A stretch of 64,000 nucleotides of DNA from NCBI GenBank assembly GCA_023426435.1, contig JAFAAS010000046.1, forward strand, positions 1 to 64,000, given 5' to 3'. Position 1 is the stretch's first letter; the number at the start of each line of letters is the position of its first letter. Made by a program: the position numbers and the translations under genes. The notes under the pieces are model-generated. The model was given only the letters and a program-made list of their open reading frames with translations, was not told the origin of the DNA and did not search any database. Positions 10,381-18,404 of this stretch are shown one piece after another. This DNA comes from Verrucomicrobiota bacterium (GTDB lineage Bacteria > Verrucomicrobiota > Verrucomicrobiia > Opitutales > Opitutaceae).

Positions 10381-11272
10381 ATTCCGTGGCGGCGATGCGT
10401 TGATGCTGGCGACGCGGGCGTTTGAACTGGTGGTGACGACGGCGGTTGGGCCGCGCGTGGTGTCGTTCCGTTCGAAAGCCGGGAAGAAGAAGAATGTGTT
10501 TCTCGAACTTCCTGCGGACGAGAAGCGGGATCATGGCTACATGTTTCGCGGGGGGCATCGCTTGTGGCATTCGCCGGAAGACATCGTGCGGACGTATCAG
10601 CCGGATGACTCGCCGCTTGACGTGAAGATGCTGCCGAAAGGCGTGGCGCTCACGCAGCCGGTGGAGGCGCGCACGGGCATTGAGAAAGGGATGAAGATCG
10701 AAGTGTTCGGCGAGCGCACGGTGAAGGTGACGCACACGCTGACGAATCGCGGGTTGTGGGATATCGAGTGCGCGCCCTGGGCGCTGACGATTTTGCGCGG
10801 CGGCGGTTATGGCGTGCTGCCCTTGTTGCCGAAAGGCAGTCATGCGGCCGGGGATTTGCTCCCGACGTATTCGCTCGTGCCATGGAGTTATACCGATTTT
10901 TCGATGCCGGTCTGGAATTTTCACCGCGATTACATCGGCATCGATGTGGCGAAGGCGCCGGACGCGCAGAAGCTCGGGATTACGCATTACCCGGGCTGGT
11001 CGGCTTATTGGGTGGATGGCACGACCTTCGTGAAAGCGGCGCGGGTGGAGGCGAATGCGACGTATCCAGATCGCGGATGCTCGTTCGAGACGTTTACGAA
11101 CGGAAAAATCATCGAACTGGAGACGTTGGGCACGCTCGGAAAAATCGCTCCGGACGCAACGGTGACGCACGTCGAATGGTGGACCTTGTTGGATGGATTG
11201 CCGCGTCCGGATACGGATAAAGCGTTCGCGAAGCTGGCCGCGGCGGTGAGCGGCTGGATGAAGAAGTTGTAA
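10361..11272 (+). CDS. DUF4380-like protein (mutarotase-like fold, tentative)
   Basis: 303 residues, no signal peptide, largely beta-strand in character. Recognisable stretches are GPRVVSFRSKAG (about 29-40), FRGGHRLWHSPE (about 60-71) and RTYQPDDSP, which resemble DUF4380 proteins; that family is predicted to have a galactose-mutarotase-like beta-sandwich. Catalysis is not established. It starts 20 bases inside the 3' end of der, so translation is probably coupled, and it sits before fmt in the same direction. Confidence 0.65.
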   Translation: MKPSKTEFRGGDALMLATRAFELVVTTAVGPRVVSFRSKAGKKKNVFLELPADEKRDHGYMFRGGHRLWHSPEDIVRTYQPDDSPLDVKMLPKGVALTQPVEARTGIEKGMKIEVFGERTVKVTHTLTNRGLWDIECAPWALTILRGGGYGVLPLLPKGSHAAGDLLPTYSLVPWSYTDFSMPVWNFHRDYIGIDVAKAPDAQKLGITHYPGWSAYWVDGTTFVKAARVEANATYPDRGCSFETFTNGKIIELETLGTLGKIAPDATVTHVEWWTLLDGLPRPDTDKAFAKLAAAVSGWMKKL

Positions 11273-11297
11273 CGGCCGACGGACGCGAAAGGTTGAA

Positions 11298-11319
11298 TCG
11301 CGAGCAAGCTCGCTCCTAC
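11298..11319 (-). repeat. REP-like GTAG hairpin
   Basis: Minus strand begins GTAGGAGCGAGCTTGCTCGC, arms GCGAGC/GCTCGC with a 2-base loop. From memory this matches a common Pseudomonas REP sequence. It sits 5 bases before the fmt start. Confidence 0.75.
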
Positions 11320-11323
11320 GGGA

Positions 11324-12337
11324 ATGAAACCGCCGTTGCGTCTCGTTTTTCTTGGATCCGATCCGATCGCGCTGCCGCTGCTGGAGTGGCTGGCGGGCGA
11401 GGGGAAGGCGCTGGCGGAAGTGATCGCGGTTTTTACGCAGCCGGATCGCGAGACGGGGCGCGGTCAGAAAGTGGTGCCGAATGCGATCAAGACCTGGGCG
11501 CGCGAACGCGGCATTTTGGTTTATCAGCCGGAAAAGCTGACGGACGACGTGCGGGTTCACTACGCGCTGCTTGGTGCGGACGTGGCGCTGGTGATGGCGT
11601 ATGGGCACATCCTGAAGGAAGTGTTCATCGAGACGCCGCGATTGGGGACGTTTAATCTGCACGCATCGATTTTGCCGCAGTATCGCGGGGCGTCGCCGAT
11701 CCAGAGTGCGATTGCGAGCGGCGAGAAGGAAACCGGCGTGGCCTTCATGCGCATGGTGCGGCGGCTCGATGCGGGACCGGTGGCGGATGTGGAGCGCGTG
11801 ACGATCGAGGCGCGCGACACGGCGTTCGACGTGGAGGCGAAACTGGCGGCGGCGTGCGTGCCGTTGATGAAACGCGTGCTGCCCGGCGTGGCGGAAGGCT
11901 CGCTGGTGTTCGAGCCGCAGGATGAGGCGCGAGCGACGTATTGTCGGAAGCTAACGAAGGAAGATGGTGCGCTCGATTTCGCGCGGCCGGCGAAGGAACT
12001 CGCGGCGAGAATCAATGGATTGTTCCCGTGGCCGGGTTGCGCGGTCGAGGTCGACGGGCAGAACGTGAAGGTGGGACAGGCGGAGGTGGCGGAAGGGAAG
12101 TGTAACCTATTAGGTGACACTTTGTCGGAGGCGGGGGCGGTGATCGGGAGCGATGACGAGGGGTTGTTGGTGCGGGCGGGCGAAGGGGTGTTGCGGATTT
12201 TGAAGCTGCAGCGGCCGGGTGGGCGGATGCTGGCGGCGGCGGAGTTTTTGCGCGGGTTTCCCGTTGCGGTTGGGACGGTGTTGCCGTCGAAGCCGATGTC
12301 GCGGCTGGTGGCGGCGGAACCGTTCAAAAACCGATGA
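11324..12337 (+). CDS. fmt: Methionyl-tRNA formyltransferase
   Basis: 337 residues. Transfers a formyl group from 10-formyl-THF to Met-tRNA(fMet). The formyltransferase domain carries the catalytic segment NLHASILPQYRGASPI (variant of the family SLLP motif, Ile in place of Leu) and the C-terminal tRNA-binding domain begins around 210 (INGLFPWPGC). No deformylase gene is adjacent. A 26-base palindrome at 12098-12123 is translated in frame inside the C-terminal domain. Confidence 0.95.
   Translation: MKPPLRLVFLGSDPIALPLLEWLAGEGKALAEVIAVFTQPDRETGRGQKVVPNAIKTWARERGILVYQPEKLTDDVRVHYALLGADVALVMAYGHILKEVFIETPRLGTFNLHASILPQYRGASPIQSAIASGEKETGVAFMRMVRRLDAGPVADVERVTIEARDTAFDVEAKLAAACVPLMKRVLPGVAEGSLVFEPQDEARATYCRKLTKEDGALDFARPAKELAARINGLFPWPGCAVEVDGQNVKVGQAEVAEGKCNLLGDTLSEAGAVIGSDDEGLLVRAGEGVLRILKLQRPGGRMLAAAEFLRGFPVAVGTVLPSKPMSRLVAAEPFKNR
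12098..12123. repeat. In-frame palindrome inside fmt
   Basis: AAGTGTAACCT (12098-12108), loop ATT, AGGTGACACTT (12112-12122), one mismatch per arm pair. AT-rich relative to the gene and translated as KCNLLGDTL. A related palindrome is at 25223-25246. Confidence 0.65.
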
Positions 12338-12399
12338 GAACATGCGGGGCGGCGGAGCTCTTGCTTGTTTTCGCGCGAGCATTCCCCAAGCTGGCGCGC

Positions 12400-12969
12400 A
12401 TGTTGAAATGTTTGTGGTGGGCCTGTGTGCTGGCCGCGACTGCGACGGCGCAGACCACGTCGATGCAGGTCGAGCTGGCGAATCTTCGTGAGGACGTGCG
12501 CGGATTGACGCAGCGTGTCGGGTCGCTGTCGTTGCGCGTCGAGCAGCTCGAGCGCGAGAATGCGGAATTGCGCGGACGCGCGGGTGAAGCGGAGCGGTCC
12601 TACGTGACGCTGACGCAGTTGAACGAAGCGGTGACGGCGTTGAACCAGAGCATCCGGACGGCGACGGCGAATTCGAAATCGGAGACGTTGCAACAAGTGA
12701 GCGGGCAGATCGAGAAACTCGCGGCGCAGACGAATGCGGCGATCGATTCGCTGGCGAAAGGCGTGGCGTCGCGCGCGCCGGTGCAGACGACGTTTTCGAA
12801 CGATTATCCGGCGGAAGGCATCAGTTATACGGTGCAGAAAGGCGAGACGCTGGCGGTGATCGCGCGCAAGACGGGCGCGAAGCTGCAGGATATCGTCAAC
12901 GCCAACAGAATTTCCGATCCTTCCCGCATCAACGTCGGGCAGGTGTTGTTCATTCCCGGAGGAAAGTAA
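12400..12969 (+). CDS. Secreted coiled-coil protein with C-terminal LysM domain
   Basis: 189 residues. Signal peptide at 1-19 (LKCLWWACVLAATATAQ), a coiled-coil-prone region at about 20-60 with heptad-like Leu/Val spacing, a linker, and one LysM domain at about 141-188 (YTVQKGETLAVIARKTG ... IDVGQ-like end). LysM binds peptidoglycan, so a periplasmic cell-wall-associated role is likely. I chose the ATG at 12400 because it starts directly with a signal peptide; an upstream in-frame start would put 22 extra residues before it. It ends 3 bases before parB. Confidence 0.85.
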   Translation: MLKCLWWACVLAATATAQTTSMQVELANLREDVRGLTQRVGSLSLRVEQLERENAELRGRAGEAERSYVTLTQLNEAVTALNQSIRTATANSKSETLQQVSGQIEKLAAQTNAAIDSLAKGVASRAPVQTTFSNDYPAEGISYTVQKGETLAVIARKTGAKLQDIVNANRISDPSRINVGQVLFIPGGK

Positions 12970-12972
12970 TCC

Positions 12973-13911
12973 ATGTCCGCAGCTCCCAAATCCCGCCTCG
13001 GTCGAGGCCTGGGCGGTTTGATCGCCAGCGCCGTTCCCGCGGCTCCGAAGCCGGCTCCGTCGGCGCCTGCTCCCGCGAGTGCGCCGGCGTCGCAAGCGCC
13101 GGCGGGTGCGCCGGGCTATCAGGAAATCAACGTGCAGTCGGTGGAGCCGAGTCCGTATCAGGCGCGTCGGGACATTCCGCCGGATCAGCTGAACGAACTG
13201 GCGGAGAGCATTCGATCGGAAGGATTGCTGCAACCGATCGTGGTGCGAAAAGTGGGAGAGAAGTTTCAGCTGATCGCGGGCGAGCGGCGGTGGCGGGCGT
13301 TTCAGCAGTTGAAGATCAAAACGATTCCGGCGCGGGTGGTGGACGCGAGCAATGCGTCATCGGCGGCGTTGGGGTTGATCGAGAATTTGCAGCGCGAAGG
13401 GCTGAACCCGATCGAAGAGGCGCATGGTTATGCGAGTTTGATTCGGGATTTCGATCTGACGCAGGAAACGGCGGCGGATCGCGTGGGGAAGGCGCGGGCG
13501 ACGGTGGCGAATTCGTTGCGATTGCTGGCGCTCGATGCGGAGCTCCAGGGATTTCTCGCGCGGAATCTGTTGAGCGTCGGGCATGCGAAAGTGCTTTTGG
13601 GGATCAGCGATCCTGCGCAGCGAACGGTGTTGGCCCGGCGGGTGATCGAAGAAGGCTTGAGCGTGCGCGCGACGGAAAAATTGGTGCTCGAGCGCAAGAC
13701 CGCGGCGCCGGTGGCGGGTGTGCGGCCGAAGAACCGGACGCTGCCGGCGAAGGATGCCGAAGCGGTGGCGGGGATCGAAAAGAAGCTGAGCTCGCATCTC
13801 GGCGCGCGCGTGGCGTTGCTGCATACGCCGAAAAAAGGGCGGATCGTGATCGAGTATCGCGGGAACGAGGATTTGCAGCGGGTGTTGGAGAAGCTGGGCG
13901 TTTCGCTTTAA
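12973..13911 (+). CDS. parB: Chromosome partitioning protein ParB
   Basis: 312 residues. An N-terminal Arg/Gly segment (LGRGLGGLIAS, about 8-18), then an Ala/Pro-rich linker, the ParB/Srx domain with box II GERRWRAF near 98, the helix-turn-helix DNA-binding region (about 140-230, ETAADRVGKARATVANSLRLL) and a C-terminal dimerisation domain. ParB is a CTPase that loads on parS. No parA lies in this window and no parS-like site was recognised; the usual parA neighbour is absent. The start ATG is 3 bases after the LysM gene stop. Confidence 0.95.
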   Translation: MSAAPKSRLGRGLGGLIASAVPAAPKPAPSAPAPASAPASQAPAGAPGYQEINVQSVEPSPYQARRDIPPDQLNELAESIRSEGLLQPIVVRKVGEKFQLIAGERRWRAFQQLKIKTIPARVVDASNASSAALGLIENLQREGLNPIEEAHGYASLIRDFDLTQETAADRVGKARATVANSLRLLALDAELQGFLARNLLSVGHAKVLLGISDPAQRTVLARRVIEEGLSVRATEKLVLERKTAAPVAGVRPKNRTLPAKDAEAVAGIEKKLSSHLGARVALLHTPKKGRIVIEYRGNEDLQRVLEKLGVSL

Positions 13912-13942
13912 GCCGCAGTTGGTAGCCGGCCCGAGTGGCGCA

Positions 13943-13971
13943 TTGACAAAGGGGTGGGCCGCCTGATGCTT
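13943..13971 (+). promoter_or_regulatory. Candidate sigma-70 promoter for secG
   Basis: Perfect TTGACA (13943-13948), 17-base spacer, ATGCTT (13966-13971) as a weak -10. The distance to the secG ATG leaves a leader of a few bases only. Confidence 0.4.
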
Positions 13972-13983
13972 TGGCCCCTTTCC

Positions 13984-14388
13984 ATGAACATTCTCTTCGG
14001 TATTCTGACGTTCATCCTGATCGTCATTTCGGTTTTCCTCGTGCTGTTGGTGCTTGCGCAGAAGGCGAAGAACGACGGCGGCATGGGAGCGGCGCTCGGC
14101 GGCGGGATGGCGGAAGCGACCTTTGGGGCGGATACGGGGAATGTTTTGAGCAAGCTGACGATCAACTTCTCGATCGCGTTCTTCGTGTTGGCTTTCGTGC
14201 TTTATCTCGGACGCATTTATCAGCGCGCGCACGCGACGGACACGGGTGACGCGTTGCCGGCGATTTCGGCTCCGGCCGCGCAGCCCTCGGCTCCGCTTCC
14301 GGCTTTTCCGGAAGCGAGTGCGCCGGCGGAGGCCACGACGACGGCTCCGGCGACCACCGAGAGTGCCCCGGCGGAAGCGGGCAAGTAA
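13984..14388 (+). CDS. secG: Preprotein translocase subunit SecG
   Basis: 134 residues. Two membrane helices (about 3-22 and 58-78) joined by the conserved Gly-rich cytosolic loop (GGMGAALGGGMAEATFG), as in SecG. The C-terminal tail is long and Ala/Pro/Thr-rich, as in other Verrucomicrobiota members to my knowledge. It completes the SecYEG channel. The start is the ATG at 13984 (MNILFG); longer frames add a non-hydrophobic leader. A terminator follows at 14417-14447. Confidence 0.9.
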   Translation: MNILFGILTFILIVISVFLVLLVLAQKAKNDGGMGAALGGGMAEATFGADTGNVLSKLTINFSIAFFVLAFVLYLGRIYQRAHATDTGDALPAISAPAAQPSAPLPAFPEASAPAEATTTAPATTESAPAEAGK

Positions 14389-14399
14389 GCGTCGAAGCG

Positions 14400-15302
14400 A
14401 TGGCTTTTTTTCAGACAACGCCCGCCGTGATCTGGCGGGCGTTTTTTGTGGGCGCGTTGCTCGGAGCGGGAAGCGGGAGCTTCGGAGCGGTATCGCGGCC
14501 GGCGGCGCCACCGCCGTTGCTGCAAACCGGGAAGTTGGATCCTGAGGAAGGTCGCGCGGCGCTGGAGCAGATGCGCCGGCTGGGGATCGCGGGGGATTAT
14601 TTTTTCGAGTTCCAGTTGCGGGTGATGCCGCGTCGGGGCCAAGAGGCGGTGATTCGCGGACGGTTATGGGGAAGTCGGAATGCGATGGGATCGATCACGC
14701 GCGTGAGCCTGCAGTTGCCGGGGGAAGGCGAACGGGGGGCGAAGGAGCGGCGATTGTTGATTCAAAACGGTCAGCGCTCGGCGGTGTGGCGTTGGGATGA
14801 AGGTGGGGATGTCGCGATGTTGGGCGTTGGCTCGCTGTTCGAGCCGTTGGTCCCGGGGGCGGATTTGACGGCGTTCGATCTGCAGATGCCGTTTCTGTTT
14901 TGGGAGGAGTTTTCCTACGAAGGAGTCGCGCGGTTTCGCGGCCGGCCGGCACACGTGTTGGTGCTGCGGCCGCCGGCGGAGTTTGGGGCGAAGTATCCGA
15001 GCTTGAGTGGCGTGCGGGTGCATCTGGATACGCAGTTTAATGCGCTGGTGCAGACCGAGCTGCTCACGACCGGCGGAGCGGTGATGAAGACGCTTTCGGT
15101 GATCGATCTGAAAAAGATCGAGGAGCAGTGGATCGTGAAGACGATCGACGTGCGGGACGAAACCACGCGGAACAAGACGCGGTTTAGCGTGGTGGCGGCG
15201 GGGATGGGATTGGATTTCTCGAAAGTGGTGTTCGAGCCGGGACAGCTCGCGACGCCCGTCGAGTCGCCGCGGGCGGGGCAGTTGGTGCGGATCGACCCGT
15301 AA
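14400..15302 (+). CDS. LolA-like outer-membrane lipoprotein-sorting protein
   Basis: 300 residues if the ATG at 14400 is used. Residues about 10-30 form a signal peptide (VIWRAFFVGALLGAGSGSFGA). The mature part matches the style of COG2834-type LolA-like proteins (YPSLSGVRVHLDTQFNALVQTELL near 200-225 and EEQWIVKTIDVRDETTRNKTRF near 250-270). A likely role is binding lipoproteins or lipids in the periplasm. The secG terminator hairpin (14417-14447) lies inside its first codons, so the true start may be a GTG at 14427 or 14448. Confidence 0.65.
   Translation: MAFFQTTPAVIWRAFFVGALLGAGSGSFGAVSRPAAPPPLLQTGKLDPEEGRAALEQMRRLGIAGDYFFEFQLRVMPRRGQEAVIRGRLWGSRNAMGSITRVSLQLPGEGERGAKERRLLIQNGQRSAVWRWDEGGDVAMLGVGSLFEPLVPGADLTAFDLQMPFLFWEEFSYEGVARFRGRPAHVLVLRPPAEFGAKYPSLSGVRVHLDTQFNALVQTELLTTGGAVMKTLSVIDLKKIEEQWIVKTIDVRDETTRNKTRFSVVAAGMGLDFSKVVFEPGQLATPVESPRAGQLVRIDP
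14417..14447 (+). terminator. Rho-independent terminator after secG
   Basis: Perfect 10-base arms AACGCCCGCC (14417-14426) and GGCGGGCGTT (14434-14443) around GTGATCT, followed by a T run. It overlaps the 5' codons of the next gene. Confidence 0.8.
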
Positions 15303-15439
15303 AACGAGCGCCTGGTCGCCGGTGGAGTTGGGCTGGTAGGGGAATTTCTAGGACGCGGTATCCGAAAAATAACGTTGCTCGCAACGCCAGACTCTGTGTC
15401 GTGATGGCTCCCGCCAGCTTCAACTAATCTGCTTTCACC
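15303..15439. other. Intergenic region, small hairpin only
   Basis: Holds only a 6-base-arm hairpin CGTTGC/GCAACG (15373-15386). No promoter or RNA was recognised. Confidence 0.5.
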
Positions 15440-15748
15440 ATGGCCTCCAAGAAAAGTTCAGCTCCGCTCACGTTCGATCTCCCCAGCGCGCTCATCACGA
15501 AAATCAAAACGCTTCGCAATGGACACGGCCTGCGTTCCGCCAGCGAAGTGGTCCGTCTCGCGATGGACGAATTCGATTTCGAAAAGTGCGTGCCGGTTTC
15601 GGTTCCGCACCGCCAGATCTCGGTTCGCATCACCAACGAGCAGCGCGCGAAGCTGAAACGGTATGCGAAGAAGAAGGACACGAGCGTCGGCGAGCTGCTG
15701 CGTCTCGCGGTCGAGAATCTCGCGGCGAAGCCATCGAAGAAGAAATAA
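15440..15748 (+). CDS. Tandem ribbon-helix-helix DNA-binding protein
   Basis: 102 residues with two ribbon-helix-helix repeats in one chain: residues about 10-46 (FDLPSALITKIKTLRNGHGLRSASEVVRLAMDEF region) and about 57-93 (ISVRITNEQRAKLKRYAKKKDTSVGELLRLAVENL region), joined by a 10-residue linker. Normal RHH repressors are dimers of one such unit; a fused pair could act as an intrinsic pseudo-dimer. Lys-rich termini suit DNA binding. It may be a regulator of the aspartate aminotransferase gene that follows, or unrelated. No toxin gene is next to it. Confidence 0.8.
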   Translation: MASKKSSAPLTFDLPSALITKIKTLRNGHGLRSASEVVRLAMDEFDFEKCVPVSVPHRQISVRITNEQRAKLKRYAKKKDTSVGELLRLAVENLAAKPSKKK

Positions 15749-15782
15749 GCGCAGTGCGGTCGTAGTGACCGCGAACTTGCGC
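15749..15782 (+). other. Nested hairpin between the RHH gene and its terminator
   Basis: Outer arms GCGCA (15749-15753) and TGCGC (15778-15782) enclose GCGGTC/GACCGC (15756-15761 and 15767-15772). It lies directly upstream of the terminator at 15795 and could be part of a structured leader, or chance. Confidence 0.3.
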
Positions 15783-15794
15783 AGGGACTGACAG

Positions 15795-15831
15795 GCGCCG
15801 GGCTTGCATTTGCCCGGCGCGTTTTGTTTTT
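15795..15831 (+). terminator. Rho-independent terminator before aspartate aminotransferase
   Basis: Perfect 9-base arms GCGCCGGGC/GCCCGGCGC (15795-15820) then GTTTTGTTTTT. It ends the RHH gene; the next ATG is 20 bases downstream. Confidence 0.8.
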
Positions 15832-15850
15832 AGGCGGACCTTTCACGCTC

Positions 15851-17044
15851 ATGTCCACCTCACCTCTGCCGTTGTCTCTTTGGGCCCGTAATGTCGCGCC
15901 GTCGCCGACCCTAGCGATCGATGCGAAAGCGAAAGCGCTGCAGGCGGCGGGGGAGGACGTGTGCGGGTTTGCGGCCGGCGAGCCGGATTTCGACACGCCG
16001 GAGCACATCAAGGAAGCCGCGATCGCGGCGTTGAAGGCGGGGAAGACGAAGTATGCGCCGACGCCGGGCATCATCGAATTGCGCAAGGCGATCGTCGAAC
16101 GTTACGCGGCCGAGTATGGTTTCACGATCACGCCGGAGCAGGTGATCGTTTCGCCCGGTGGGAAGTTCAACTGCTACCTCGGGGTGCTCGCGACCTGCTC
16201 GCCGGGGGACGAGGTGATTGTGCCGGCGCCTTATTGGGTGAGTTATCCGGAGATGGTGAAGCTCGCCGGGGCGACGCCGAAGTTTGTGCTCGCGGACGAC
16301 AAGACGGGATTTCGTCTGACGCCGGCGATGCTCGAGGCGGCGATCACGCCGAAGACGAAGCTGCTGATTTTGAATTCGCCCTCGAATCCGACGGGCGCGG
16401 TTTACAGCCGGGCGGAATTGGAGGCGATCGTGGCGGTCGCGGTGAAGCACAACCTCTACATCCTTTCGGACGAGATGTATGAGCATCTCGTGTATGATGG
16501 GGCGAAGCCGACCTGCGTGGCGACGTTGAGCGAGGAGGCGAAGGCGCGAACGATCACGGTTGCGGGTTTCTCGAAGACCTATGCGATGACCGGGTGGCGC
16601 ATCGGCACGACCGTGGCGCCGCTGCCGATCGCGAAAGCGATCTCGGAGTTGCAGAGCCAGATGAGCTCGAATGTGACGACCTTCGGGCAATACGGCGCGC
16701 TGGCGGCGTTGAAGGAAAAGGAAAAGACGGCCGCGGCGTTGCAGACGATGATGGTGGCCTTCGATCGTCGGCGGAAGTTCCTGCATGCGGAGTTGAACAA
16801 GATTCCGGGCGTGACGTGTTTGTTGGCCGAAGGGGCGTTTTATCTCTTCCCGAACATCTCGAGCTTTGGGTTGAAGGACACGGATTTTTGCACTCGCCTG
16901 CTGGAGCAGGAAAAAGTGGCGGCGGTGCCGGGAAGCGCGTTCGGTGCGGAAGGTTATCTGCGCCTGAGTTACGCGACGAGCGACGAAATCATCAAGAAGG
17001 GCGTCGAGCGGCTGGCGCGCTTCTGCGCGACGCTGAAGAAATAG
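15851..17044 (+). CDS. aspC: Aspartate aminotransferase (class I)
   Basis: 397 residues. PLP Lys is Lys242 in GFSKTYAMTGWR; NPTG at 179-182; cofactor Asp207/Tyr210 in LSDEMYEHLVY. The motif style (FAAGEPDFDTPEHI near the N terminus, SPGGKFNCYLGV) is that of the I-gamma/Ib aspartate aminotransferases, which also can act on prephenate. Start ATG 15851 (MSTSPLPLSLWA). The substrate assignment is from family similarity only. Confidence 0.85.
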   Translation: MSTSPLPLSLWARNVAPSPTLAIDAKAKALQAAGEDVCGFAAGEPDFDTPEHIKEAAIAALKAGKTKYAPTPGIIELRKAIVERYAAEYGFTITPEQVIVSPGGKFNCYLGVLATCSPGDEVIVPAPYWVSYPEMVKLAGATPKFVLADDKTGFRLTPAMLEAAITPKTKLLILNSPSNPTGAVYSRAELEAIVAVAVKHNLYILSDEMYEHLVYDGAKPTCVATLSEEAKARTITVAGFSKTYAMTGWRIGTTVAPLPIAKAISELQSQMSSNVTTFGQYGALAALKEKEKTAAALQTMMVAFDRRRKFLHAELNKIPGVTCLLAEGAFYLFPNISSFGLKDTDFCTRLLEQEKVAAVPGSAFGAEGYLRLSYATSDEIIKKGVERLARFCATLKK

Positions 17045-17432
17045 GCGGCGTTTTTCGTCAGTCGTTACGGTCGGCGCTGCCTGCATCGAGCACGACGAGG
17101 CAGGCAAGCGCGGCGAGAAGGACGACGACGGTAATCACGGCGGGGAAGATAACAGCGGCTGCGACAACGTTGTGTCAGGAACGTTGATGATGCGGCGTGC
17201 TGTATCATCCGACGAACGATGGGAGGCGGGACGGACACCGGTCCGCCGAGGCTGTAGCATATTAAATAATGTCATAGCCGTGGGCCGAATCGGAAAACCC
17301 GATTTGAACCACGAAGGCACCGAGCACACAGAGGAAGGCCACGGGATCTCTCCGTGCCTCTGTGCCTCTGTGGTTCACCTCAAGGGCTATCGTTTTTCTG
17401 AAAACGCTCTGGTGGCCGTGTGATTGCTCGCG
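17045..17432. other. 388-base intergenic region
   Basis: No credible protein gene. It holds GCCTGC/GCAGGC arms near 17085-17105 (possible weak hairpin), a short AT-rich segment (17258-17275) and the dispersed repeat at 17303-17389. A hydrophobic frame of about 36 codons lies on the minus strand near 17050-17160 but lacks an ATG. Confidence 0.6.
17303..17389. repeat. Dispersed 68-87 base repeat, copy 1
   Basis: Begins GAACCACGAAGGCACC and runs through CCACGGGATCTCTCCGTGCC to TTCACCTCAAGGGCTA. An inverted, nearly identical copy lies at 21899-21967. Confidence 0.75.
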
Positions 17433-17852
17433 TCAGCGGGTGCGCGGGCGGTCGATGGCGAGCGCGCCGGGGCCGCTGAACAGGAGGCTGAGCGAAGCGG
17501 CGAGCATGAAGATCGCGGGGAAAGTGGCAGCGTAGGAATGCCCGTGCGCCACATGAACACCGAAGAGGGCGATGAGGAAGTTGAGCGTCATCAAGGTCGC
17601 AGCTTCGCGCGTGCGATAGCCGACGATGAAGAGAAGGCCGGCGATGAATTGGGCGGCGACCGACACGACGGCGCAAACGATTGGGAAGGGAAAACCGTGT
17701 TGTCCAAGGAAGTCGCGGAACTCGAGCATGCGGGTCCACGAGAAAATGTTGTCCTGCGTGCCATGGACCAGGTGGACACCGACCGGAATGCGAAGGAAGA
17801 GCGGGGCGAGGGAGGAGAAGCGGCCCGAGGAGAGATCGCGCGGGAGGGGCAT
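17433..17852 (-). CDS. DoxX family membrane protein
   Basis: 139 residues from the ATG at 17852, with four membrane helices (about 15-33, 57-77, 82-98, 103-120). DoxX-family proteins are small four-helix membrane proteins of largely unknown function, some linked to quinone or thiol redox. The characteristic LRIPVGVHLVHG and FLGQHGFPFP stretches are present. A longer frame begins with TTG at 17900 but adds a polar leader, so the ATG is preferred. No operon partner on this strand. Confidence 0.8.
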   Translation of the reverse strand: MPLPRDLSSGRFSSLAPLFLRIPVGVHLVHGTQDNIFSWTRMLEFRDFLGQHGFPFPIVCAVVSVAAQFIAGLLFIVGYRTREAATLMTLNFLIALFGVHVAHGHSYAATFPAIFMLAASLSLLFSGPGALAIDRPRTR

Positions 17853-17994
17853 GGGGGAACGAAAGCAATGTTCGCATAACGCATCGCGGAGAAGCGTCAA
17901 CCGGCCGCGGGTCCTGCGTTTATGCGCGAACGGTGGTCAGGACAACGGCGAGCGGGGCGGTGTCATGCGGAACCGGATACGTGGAGGGAAGACT

Positions 17995-18396
17995 ATGGGA
18001 CGCATGCGCTCATTCGAAACGAAGCTGAGCGGCCGGTCATGGTGGCTGATGTTGGTGGTGCCGCCGGTGGGGTATTGGCTGGCGGTGCAATGGGTGGGAG
18101 CGTCGACGGGGAGTGGTCCGGTCCACGTGTGGGCGATGGTCGGGTTGATGGGGTTGGCGACGGCGTTGCCGCTCGGCGCGCTGGCGTGGATGTTGTGCAG
18201 CGTGGCGGCGTATAGCGTTCGGCCCGGTGCGATCGTGGAACATCGCGTGGTGCGCGATCGGGAATTTCCCTTGGATGCGTCGGTGGAGGCGCAACTCACC
18301 GGCGGGGTGGTGGAGGTGCGACTGCGCGGACGAACGTTGCGATTGCGAGTGAATCGTCCGGAGGAGTGCCGGGACTTGATCGAACGCTCGCGTTGA
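17995..18396 (+). CDS. Two-helix membrane protein of unknown function
   Basis: 133 residues. Two membrane helices at about 18-37 (WWLMLVVPPVGYWLAVQW) and 50-74, then a polar C-terminal half with beta-strand pattern (about 80-125) ending LRVNRPEECRDLIERS. A Shine-Dalgarno-like GGAGGGA (17982-17988) sits at good spacing and decides this ATG. No homolog recognised; neighbours give no functional hint. Confidence 0.65.
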   Translation: MGRMRSFETKLSGRSWWLMLVVPPVGYWLAVQWVGASTGSGPVHVWAMVGLMGLATALPLGALAWMLCSVAAYSVRPGAIVEHRVVRDREFPLDASVEAQLTGGVVEVRLRGRTLRLRVNRPEECRDLIERSR

Positions 18397-18404
18397 TGCG
18401 CGGG

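Noticed and set aside
17050..17160. Hydrophobic minus-strand frame of about 36 codons
   Set aside because: No ATG, only a GTG deep inside, no ribosome-binding site; could be chance.
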